Positions 9,683 to 19,227 of a stretch of 64,000 bases of DNA are shown here, in pieces (the first letter of the stretch is position 1; each line of letters starts with the position of its first letter). A program made the translations under genes and the position numbers. The notes beneath the pieces are model-generated. The model was not told the DNA's origin. It ran no database searches and saw only the letters and a program-made list of their open reading frames with translations. The stretch covers positions 186,001-250,000 of the forward strand of contig JAALGY010000014.1 in the NCBI GenBank assembly GCA_032358165.1, written 5' to 3'. This stretch comes from Diplosphaera chodatii. Taxonomy: Eukaryota; Chlorophyta; Trebouxiophyceae; Prasiolales; Stichococcaceae.

Positions 9683-12111
9683 ATGCGGTCGCTGAGCACC
9701 ACACCCCAGCTGCAAGCTCCACTGGGCCGACCAGGCGAGGACTGCCCGTCCATCAGCAACAACCACCAGGCAGCGCTGAACGGCAAGATGGTGGTACGTC
9801 TTGGGCTGTAGTGCGCGCCGATCACGATGTCCGGTTACCTATGTACTCCATGCATGATCTGCGCGCAACACGCAACATGCCGCTCATGCGTGCAGTTCAA
9901 GGTCACGAGGCTCTCACATGTGCAGGTGCCCGAGCGGCTGCTGATGGGTCCGGGTCCCAGCAACGCTCACCCTGCGGTGCTGGCAGCACAGTCGCTGCCG
10001 CTTCTTGGTGCGGTCAGAACCATCCCACGCAAGGCCCGGAGCCCTTGCACGTTCTTGTGCAACCGTTCCGGGGCAAAAAGGGTGCACAGCCAACCAGATG
10101 CTCCCTGAGTGCGACAGCACTGTCTGCACAGGACACCTCCACCCGCCGTTCCTGAAGATCATGGACGACATTCAGGAAGGCCTGCGCTACACCTTCCAAA
10201 CAGACAGCAAGTACACCTTGCTCGTGACCGGCACAGGTGATCAGGCTTGTTGAACTGCAGCTGAACCTAATGTGGAGCGGCTGTCGTGTGTTCGGTGAGG
10301 CGCCATTGGGTCGATCTGCATGAGTGTGCACAACTGCAGGTCACAATGGTATGGAGACCTGCGTTGCCAACCTGCTGGAGCCGGGAGAAAAGGTCGTCGT
10401 TGGCAACAATGGCATCTGGGGCAGCCGCGTGGTGGACATGGCAGGCCGCTACAATGGTGAGTGTACCTCAGGGCTTTTGCACACGCTGTCATGGTGATGC
10501 CTGGCAGAGTTCGGCCCAGCAGCACAGCAGCTCATGCTGACTATGTGTGATTGACTCAACAGCGGACGTCGTCAACCTCGAGTGTGAGGGAGGCCGCGGC
10601 TTCACATACGACGAGCTGAAGACCGCTGTGGAGACGCACAAGCCAGCCGTCCTGTTCCTGTGCCAGGTGGCCGCCTCATCACGGCTGGCGGGCTTTCACG
10701 CAGATGCAGAGACCGAGGGTCCTCACACGCACATCACGATTCCGACGCACCTTGTTGAACTGCCATCGCAGGGCGAGTCCAGCACCGGCGTGCACCAAAA
10801 CCTCTCGGGCCTGGGCGAGCTGTGCAAACAGCACGGCACGCTGCTGCTGGTGGACACCGTGTGCACGCTGGGCGGCGTGCCGCTGTATGCCGATGCGTGG
10901 GGCATCGACGCCATCTACTCCGGCTCCCAGAAGGTCCTCGGCGGGCCGCCAGGTGCACATCCACGCACTACAGCCACATCGATACGCTGCCAGCTGACTA
11001 GCACGTCATGCTGCCACGAACGCGGGATGTTCGTTGCGGAAGGACAGAAGGATCTCACCTTGCCACAGGCGCCGCGCCGCTGTTCCTGAGTGAGCGGGCC
11101 CTGCAGAAGATCCTGGACCGTAAAACGAAGCCCGCGACGTATGCGATGGACCTGAACCTTGTGGGCGACTACTGGGGTGAGCAAAGAGAGTTTGCATGCC
11201 TGGAATGCTGCACTCCGTGAGCCTGTTCTTGGAAGGCCTCAAGTCGCACAGTGGTTTCTGACCAGCATGCTGCCCATACCACAGGCTGGTTTGACAAGCG
11301 CTTCTACCACCACACTGGCGCAGTGTCCACCTGGTGAGCATGGCTACACAGTTGATGGTGGTCAGCACGTCCACTGAGGGAGCAGTTGGCATTAGCGATG
11401 TAACTGCATCTAGGGAGGCGTCACTGCGGGTTGCCGGTTGCAGGTACGCTATGCGGGAGGCGCTGGCCATCACGACGCGGCAAGGGCTGGAGAAGCTTTG
11501 GGCGGACCACAGGGCGTGCCACGAGCAGCTGTGGGCCGGCCTGTCGGAGATGGGTGAGCCGGATGAGATGCAGTCGGTACATGCCATGCCTCCTGGTGCT
11601 CTGTCCTTGAGGTTTGAGCAACAAACACACGTGACATATTTACCAACGCCTCCTGCTGGTCGCCTGAAGGTCTTGAGCCGTACGTGGAGAACCCAGACGA
11701 GCGGCTGGTCACCGTCAACACCATCAAGGTTTGCGCATGTATCCTGCAGCATTCCCTCATGTGACGTGATGATGTCTCATGCACAGCGGCTTTCCTGACA
11801 GGCTGCTTGCTATTGCATCGACAGATCCCAGAGGGTGTGGACTTTGCCGCGGTGATCAAGAATGCCATGGACGTGTACAACGTGGAGATCTCAGGGGGCC
11901 TGGGTCCGAGCATCGGCAAAGTGTGGCGCGTCGGCATCATGGTAATGTCGTGGTTTACACGATTGAAGACGGCTGTTGAACTGCCAAGCTTCTTGTCTGT
12001 TTTGCTGACTCCAATTATGTTGTGATGCAGGGGCACAATGCTCGTCCTGCCAACATTGCCATCGTGCTGGAGGCTTTCAGAGATGGGCTGAAGAAGCAGG
12101 GCAAGCTATGA
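9683..12111 (+). CDS. AGXT-type alanine/serine:glyoxylate aminotransferase
   Basis: This PLP aminotransferase (class V fold) would convert glyoxylate to glycine with alanine or serine as donor. The chosen start, MRSLSTTPQLQA (9683), gives a 36-residue N-terminal extension that ends NGKMV at a GTACGT donor and splices to VPERLLMGPGPSNAHP. Ordered blocks follow: DDIQEGLRYTFQT, TGTGHNGMET, GNNGIWGSR, GESSTGVHQN, LLVDTVCTLGG, the PLP lysine in SGSQKVLGGPPG (about 10918-10952), and a GGLGPSIGKVWRVGIMG block near the end. TGA is at 12109-12111. It resembles animal AGXT more than plant peroxisomal AGT1. The short Ser/Thr/Arg N-terminus could be a mitochondrial presequence, which would fit glycolate oxidation in mitochondria, but this is inference. 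The C-terminus KQGKL is not a canonical SKL. Confidence 0.93.
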
Positions 12112-12303
12112 AACAGCACTCACATGCCGCCTGCTAGTCACAATCTGGAGCTCTGCTATTGTTGCTGATCAAGTTGCACCACCATTTCTGAACAACTGAA
12201 ATCTGAGCACCAGCAGCGATGCCCATGGATGCTGTAAAACCGATCAGGCTGCAGCCCATGTGCCCATACATGCATGTTGCCAATTACTGTGTTACAGTAT
12301 CTA
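12112..12303. other. Convergent 3' region
   Basis: This stretch lies between the AGXT-type gene and the thylakoid-protein gene. TGTAA at 12233-12237 is a plausible poly(A) signal for the AGXT-type gene. Confidence 0.5.
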
Positions 12304-14055
12304 CTATGTATCCTGTGCCGGGGACTTTGGTAGCTGTACCTTTTCTGCCACCTGAATGATGAGCTGTTCCAGCTTGGCACCGTTCTCCATCATACCATCG
12401 TACCTGCGAAGGAGTCAGAAGCAGCAACCTCCACCATTGCCTCAGCTGACAATTCGTGTTACACCCTGACGCAGGCACCCAACAACTGGCACGCAGAACA
12501 CCAGAGTGCAGTGCAGGCCTCACTTGACGACGGCAGCGGCAAGCGCGCCTACGATGCCAACCGTGACGAGCAGCTGCACCAAGAACAGGGGCGGGCCGTG
12601 GCGCTTGGACTTGCGCTTGTCCACCGGCGCACTCTGCTGCTGAGCCTGCCACCGGCCCACGACAGCGGTTGCTCGTCGAGACAATAGTTTGTAGCATAAC
12701 CTTGCTGTCAATGGGCAGACTGAATGCATCGATGCGAGTTTTACTGAGCGGCTGCTGCACCTGCTTCGCCGGGCGGTCCTTGGTGTCCTGCAGTATGGCG
12801 GTCTGCTTCTTTTCCGGCTCCACTGCAGAAAAGGGGCTCGGCTTTGACTCCGACTTGCTTGTGTCCTGCAGCAGGCACGCTGAATGAGTCAGCGCCATGA
12901 CGCTGACCCACTGCAACACCTGCATGAGCCAGTGTGCAAATGACTCAAGTAGCACTTATGTAGTGGTGAGTACAGTGGTGAGTACAGTCACCTTGACCAA
13001 GTCATCCCAGTTGAAGCCCTGCGCGCTGCCGGCAGCGTCCTCTGTGCTGGGCGCTGACAACGCTACGTTCATCTGTATGACGGGTGCTGTTGCCTGCTTG
13101 CTGGCGGCACCCGGCGCAGGCACCGGCACCACCGGCGACTCGGTCTTTGGGACATCCTTTGGCGACGAGATGCTCGGACCAGGCGGCGGCTGCACTGGCT
13201 TGGTGGGGATGCTAAACTTGGGTGACTCTGGCATCGACGATTTTGGCAGCTCTGGTGCTGGAATCTTTGGCAGCTCGGGCTTGGCTGATGCCGGTGTCGC
13301 AGCCCCCGTCCTCAGCTGCGGCTGCTCTGGCTTGACACTGAAGAAGGACAGGCCGCCTGCTGTGTCGACGTCGCCGCTGCCGCTGGTGCTGTCTGAAGGC
13401 GCAGACTCTCCGTTGCCCGCCAGCTCACCTCTGCTCAGGGCGTTCTCCCGCCTGCCGACCCAAGACCGCGAATCGTTGAGCATGCCGTTCGAGCCTTTCA
13501 AGCAAGGCCACCACACAGAGCCTGGGCGGGCGCTCACGCTCTGGTGAGAAGGGCTTTGCGGCGCTCGTTCGCAGCAGAGCGCTCTTGCGACGCCGACATG
13601 CCTGCCTGTGTGTGTGCAACATGACGGTGAGCACACGCAGTGAAGCGATAGTGCTGTATCCCACTCGCTGGTCGTGTGCATGCACAACCGTACGCACGTC
13701 ATCATCGGCCAACGCAGGCTGCAGCAGCTGCACATTTGGCGGTGCGATACTGATGCCGGTGCTGAGCACCACGGCAATCAGCGCCGCCTTGCCTGCTTGT
13801 TGCACGCTACCCTGCACAATGTTTACTTCGTGTCAGGGAAACATGTTGACAGAGTGAGACACAGGCGATCATGCACCTAAGCGCGCCATGCATGCATGTT
13901 GCAGCAATGCAGCTGACCTTCAGCACTGCCAGAGGCTGTGCAGAAACAACGTGCAGGCTGTTCCGGTTGACCCAACTTCTTGCTTGGGTCCTGGTCGATC
14001 TGAAGCTTTGATGCAGATTCTGGTGCACATTGCAGTTCAGCAGTTGAGTGGCCAT
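12304..14055 (-). CDS. Probable thylakoid-targeted proline-rich membrane protein, unknown function
   Basis: I do not recognise a family. The start MATQLLNCNVHQNLHQSF (14055) opens a Ser/Arg/Asn-rich, acid-poor segment like a chloroplast transit peptide. It splices in phase to GSVQQAGKAALIAVVLSTG...QPALADDD, a hydrophobic stretch ending in Ala-x-Ala before acidic residues, as in thylakoid lumen transfer signals. A charged exon (QERSAANERRKAL) and a long Pro/Ser/Lys-rich linker with repeated PELPK, PESPK and PTKP motifs follow (about 13400-13100). Near the C-terminus a basic stretch (DKRKSKRHG) precedes a single membrane helix, FLVQLLVTVGIVGALAAAVV (about 12530-12590), then a short helical tail ending SPAQDT (TAG 12304-12306). 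A bipartite-targeted protein anchored by one C-terminal helix is my inference. The middle exon borders (13400-13620) are uncertain. Confidence 0.6.
12962..12988. repeat. 12-bp tandem repeat
   Basis: AGTGGTGAGTAC occurs twice in tandem (12962-12973, 12974-12985) plus three further bases, at the 5' end of an intron of the minus-strand gene. Confidence 0.8.
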
Positions 14056-14708
14056 GCTGGGTCAACTACTTCAGTTGCGGCAGTGGGTCAACTGCTGGAC
14101 CTTTCGATGGCCAGGCTGGTGCTCGATCTATTACGGAGATACCACAGATTGTGCAAGCGTCGGTGTGCTGCGCATGGTCGCGGGGACTGATAAGCATGCA
14201 GCACACTCACGAGGGACAAGGGGAATAGAACTGTTCCCCATGCGAGGGACGAACCGTCCCCCCGACGACAGTGGCAGTCGACGATCTACGCACCCCTCCG
14301 CGTTATCGGGATGGGGTTCTAGTGGGTAGATCATGACCTGGGCTTGGGGGCGACGCCTGGGGTTGCTGCTGCACGCGGACGCGACGCCCGCGGCCTGCGA
14401 TCCACTGGGGTTGGGCCTGCGGCGTGAGCCGGGCTCAACAATGAGCAGCGGCGCCTGAATTCTGTAGCGCTGGTGCGGCGATCTATCCTTCGATGGAGGT
14501 GGGTGCGATGCGATGCGTTTGCTGTCTTGACGTGGAATGCATGGGGGTTGCCCCCATCAAGCTGGCTGTAGTTGGCGAGACACAACCCCTCAAGCTGGTG
14601 TGCTCCATCTCAGAAGAGCGCATGGTTCTCTGGTGTTGTCCTGAGAAGGGACACACACGTGTTTACTGTGGCTGTGCAGGGATAGGGCGTTGCCTGGTGT
14701 GCAGCATC
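14056..14708. promoter_or_regulatory. Divergent intergenic region
   Basis: This is 653 bp between the starts of the thylakoid-protein gene (minus) and the zinc-finger gene (plus). It presumably holds both promoters. An open frame continues upstream of the chosen plus-strand ATG (from 14493), so the plus gene could start earlier. No clear core promoter motif is seen. Confidence 0.45.
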
Positions 14709-17700
14709 ATGGCTGGGAGCAATGCCGACGGCTGGGGTGCACCGTCTATCGGCAGCAGGGGCCCACCGACTGCATCCGAGCCGCCTCGCACGCAGGCCGA
14801 CGGCGCGTCTGCGCCGCCCAACCCCTACGCACGGCATCCAGTTGGCGCTAGGGACAGGTCGCAGCCCGGCACCAAGTGGTGCCTATGGGAGGTGCGGTCT
14901 GCAAAGCCGCCCTTCGTACAGTGCAATCTGTGTCAACATCGTAGAACCACGGTGACATCAGCTTGCTCGATATGTCGCAAATCTGCAATGCTGGCATCGG
15001 CCATGCACAGCTTGCGTTTGAATGACATGCAGGTGCTGAAGGAGTACCGGAGGGGGCTCCCGATCAGCGACATGCTTCGAGAGATCGTCAACCGGGGCTT
15101 GAGGAACTTTGAGGGCAACAAGAATCCACTTGGGCAGGTGACACCCGTCATGACGCATGCACACACGCAGACAGATGGTGCGAACGATGCAGATCTCAGG
15201 TTGGTGTGTGGTCACCTTGTGCCAGTTGTCTGCAGATTGCGGGAGACCTGGTGCGGGACAGGGCGCACTTCTTCCACTTTGCGGGCACAAACATCTGGTG
15301 CTTGAGGTGCGGAACCCACTTTGCTACAACCAGCATCTGCTCTGGTTTCCTACTATTAAGCAAGCCAAGTAGGAACACATCGCAGCGACTACTGGGGGCC
15401 AGTTCGACCACCAGGGCTGTGCATCACAAAGGTGCTACGTGCCGCAAAAGCTGCTGGAGGAGAGCGGTGAGCCGCCGCCGGTGGCGCGGATTGCCAAGGA
15501 GGCGCGGCCGCGGCCCGAGTCTGAAGCCGGTCGCGGTAGCGGCAGCAGGAAGCAGCAGGCCCAAGCACGGAGCAACCAACGGGCAGGCAGCACGGGCGGC
15601 GCTGCGTCACTGCCGGCGCGGGCCGCGCCCCGGCGTGCTGCATCTGCGGGCGTGGCGACGGCTGTTGCAGCAGCGGCACACGGACCTGCAGCGGAGCTGG
15701 ACTCACCCCCCAAGTCTGGCGCACCAGGCGTCATCGGAGTCGACACAGCAGCAGTCGCAATTGCACGCTCGATCTCAGACGGCGCGCAGCAGCACGCCGG
15801 CGCCTCGCCGGGCATGGCGTTGCATGCGCTGCTGGCACTGCAGCCGGCATCGCAGGTGCCAGCGCTGCCGCATGCACCCCTGCAGCAGCTGGGCGCTGCA
15901 GCTGGCCGCCTGCGGCTCACCAAGCAGCAGCTCGTGCGCATGTGCTGCAAGATCTGGTAGGTCTAGACTAGCCCTGGAGCCTGAGCTGCGTTGGCAGCTA
16001 CAGCATCTGGTGCACTGCAGCAAGCTTGACGACTTGGCGGCTGTTTGATCAAGCGGCTGCGTGCTTCAGGTTTGAAAGCGAGGGCAAGTACAAGTTGGGC
16101 GAAGTCATTGGGTATGATCCGTCCAGCGACCTGCACCAGGTAGGCAGCCTGAGCGACATCAATGTCAGGGACGACGACCCGTTGCACGCTGGAGTGATCG
16201 TTGCATGCTACTGGACCCTTGGCTGCCGCTACAGGTGTCGTATGTCAACCGCGACATGGACCTCGGCATCCGCTTCCTGTCCTACGAGGTCGTCACGGCT
16301 CCCGAGGCGCCCAACGGCCTTGCTGTCGTTGTGCAACGGCAGCAGACTGTGCCGCAGCTGTCCACGCGCAGCGATGCCACGCCGGTGTGCCCTGTTCCCG
16401 CTCCCGTATGTCACGTCATGAGACGGATCATGTCGAGCATTGGTGGGATGTCACAGGCTGCACAGGGTACCACAGAACGTTCATGTGCCTACAGGTAAAT
16501 CCTCTTTGTTGCCTTGCATGTGCAGGCACCAGTTCCAAGAGCAGCACAGCCGGCGCCCATCCGCAGGGTACCCAAAACCTGCAGCTTGCCATGTGTGGCT
16601 GGCCTCGCCCTGCAGCATGCCACACCTCAGAAGCAGCATTGCCGCATATCGCCTCAACATAATACTATCGTTGCCCAGGCATGTAGCGCTGATCGGGCCG
16701 AGGGCGATGGGCATGTGCGCCTCATCCGGCCGATCGCCCGCAGCTTTGTCACGCCACAGCCCAGCAGCCCCCTGGACACCGCCAACTCGCCGTGGACGGC
16801 GCTGATGCAGGCGTGTTCATGCAGCACCAGGGCTCAGTTAGAAGCCGTGGGCTAGAAATCAGCTTGCATGCAAGGTAACGGGGGTTCACTGGCGAAGGCG
16901 GCATGTTTCAGCGGCCAGCTTTGCACACGGAGCATGATCTTCACTAAGCGGTGGTAGTGCATGCAGGCGTCAGGCGGCTCGTTGTTTCCCTCACCAGCGG
17001 GCGCATTCATGCAGCCCGGCGCGCAGTCCCCTCTGTCCACGCTGGCAGCGCTGTCACCGCCAGGCCTTCCGGCAGGCTGGTTCTCGCAGCCACTGCCGAT
17101 GTCGCGCGCCGCTTCAGCAACCGCTGCCGAGCTGCAGCAGGCAGGCGCGTGGCAGCCTCGCGTGCTGCACAGCGTGGGCAGTGGCTTGGGACCATCTGCG
17201 CCTGCAGCCGCAGCAAGGGGCTTGCCTCCATTCATCCCAGCAGCATCAACCATGCAGCTCAGCAGCGCAGAATCAACAGGTACAGCGCTGCAGACGGCCG
17301 CTGCCGCGGGCAGTGGCCTGACGCTTCAGGATGTTGTGCGTGGTGGGTTCATCTCTCCAGCATGTCCTCATGAGCAGTCGATGGCATGCGCAGCAGACGG
17401 CAGCAGTGCACCTGGCCAAATGTCAAAGGCAGCACTGAGCGCACAGCAGGCGGCTGCGCTGTCTGGCTTCGTCACCGTGCCAGCAGCGGCACCATGCAAA
17501 TATGCCAGCCAAGATGATGTCTCGCTGCCGAGCGGCCACAACATATTGGCAACAGCAGGCGGCTCCGATGTATCAGCTGAAACAGGCGCAGGACACCACC
17601 TCAACGGGAGAGACGCGCACTTTGACGAGGACACAAACACGGTAGGAGCTGCTGGAGTGCAGGAAGCCCTATGTCAGGAGTAACAAGCTACTGTACATGT

Positions 17701-18166
17701 TCAAGCTGCATGCACATGTTGCAGCATGCTGACAGAGTCCCAGATGAAGTCTGTTCTGTTATGCCTAGCTTGTAGCACCATGGTTTGCTACATTGTTACG
17801 CTGCACACTTGCAGGTGACACGATATGATGGGCAGCGCCGTGCGTTCACAGCAACATCAGCACCGGCGACAGCAGCTGCATTGTGCGGGCGACCTGCTGG
17901 AAGGGAATCACTACACAGCACTGCAAGGCCCTGCGGCTGTTGATCAGCTGCCAAACGATCATGCTGCAACCCAGCAGAACGGCAGCAATACAGAGCATGC
18001 GTACGCGCTGCAGTTGCGAGGCAGCACCCTCGACAAGCGCAGCAACGAAGTGACGACGAGCTCAGCTGGAGGCGTCACCTCAATCATGGGGGCTGCTAAA
18101 AGAGCCAGGCTGGGTGGAAACGGGGATCAGCACTTCGTCCAGCAGCCACTCAGCGTGGCACAGTGA
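14709..18166 (+). CDS. Large nuclear zinc-finger / Tudor-like protein, unknown
   Basis: I do not recognise an orthologue. The start MAGSNADGWG (14709) is followed by a CNLC...CSIC cysteine pair (about 14925-14985), a helical segment and, after an intron, IWCLRCGTHF (about 15290), which together look like a zinc-binding module. A basic Ala/Gln-rich linker follows (15440-15950). A join at 16138|16235 gives GEVIGYDPSSDLHQVSYVNR, the hydrophobic-YDP-x-HxVxY pattern of Tudor/PWWP-like beta barrels. The rest is low-complexity Ala/Gln/Ser/Pro. The 3' end is ambiguous: the frame stops at 17683, or splices from a GT at 17643 to a frame ending at 18166 that carries a nuclear-type motif AAKRARL. I prefer the second because TGTAA follows at 18340. 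A nuclear chromatin role is inference. Confidence 0.5.
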
Positions 18167-19227
18167 GGGGCACACAGGCACAGGACAAGCTCCAAGGGTA
18201 TGACTTGAAGATAGAGGCTGTTGCCAGGCAGCAGCGGTGTACCGGTATGGCATCGGCGGTGGGCCAACTGCACCCAGCTTTGTTCCACACACTTGCTCAG
18301 GGGATGACCAGGCCGTGATCAGCCGGGCCGATTGAAAGCTGTAAATGCTACATCTAAGAAAGCTGAGTTTGACTTGTACTTGTTTGACGAGCGGTAGGAT
18401 GCTGCGGCCAGGGGCAATTCAGATGGCGTCAATGCGCAGTGTCGTGCGCTGCTCAGGATGCAGCTTGCTTTGTAGACATCATAGCTGAGGTATACACATG
18501 CATGTGTAATGAGGCGTTGCTGGGGTGCAAGCGCTTGCCCGACTGAACGTCTGCCAACTGGTGTATGTGATATGGTGCTTGTGTGGGTTGTGATCTTGTG
18601 AACCAATGAGTTTGGAGTGTCGTACCCAGCCCCTGGGGCGGAAATCTCCTGGTCTATGCTGCTGCTCTGCTGCATTCTGTGTCCACACTCAGGTACATGT
18701 TCAGCGCATATGATCGCACATGTAAGCGCCAGTCAGCATTCAATGCGCTGCTAGCAAAACAGCATCTGATCCAATCACATGGCCACATGCATAAAGGTTT
18801 GTGCAAATGCAGAGATCTTTCGCGGATTGCAGCCTGAGCGGCCATGCTGCCATGCTTTCACAACATGTGCACTCAGCTGAGTCAATCGATGCTTTGCTGG
18901 TTGCGTCCATGCAAGCTGTTCCCCAGCGAGGCTCCACCGGCAGACTTGTAGCTGTGCATGAACCGCTGGGCACATTAGAGCAGGCACAGCTCTGCTGACG
19001 GCGAGTCCGCCAGGTGAATCACAGAACAGCGATACGCTTGTGCCGCACAGCTCGAAATGGGCAAGAACAGGACGTCTGCCGTGCGGAAGGGCCAAGTCAT
19101 GCAGCAGAGGTGACGCATCATTTGCTGCATGCGCATTGCCTCTGTACCCGATCTGTGCACGCCGGTGGAAGCCAGTTGCAGGTGCAGAAAGCAAGGTCTA
19201 AGCACCGCGGCCTGTGGCGCGTGACAG
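18167..19227. other. Intergenic or unassigned 5' exon region
   Basis: Just over 1 kb lies between two plus-strand genes. TGTAA at 18340-18344 fits the upstream gene. One or more 5' exons of the next gene must lie here or near 19228, since its first clear exon opens after a splice acceptor, but I could not pick them. Confidence 0.4.
18340..18344 (+). terminator. TGTAA poly(A) signal of the zinc-finger/Tudor-like gene
   Basis: TGTAA lies 174 bases after the stop at 18166. It supports that 3' end over the earlier stop at 17683. Confidence 0.4.

Noticed and set aside
17641..17683. Stop at 17683 as the end of the zinc-finger/Tudor-like gene
   Set aside because: Not excluded, but a GT donor at 17643, the longer open frame to 18166 and TGTAA at 18340 favour the later end.
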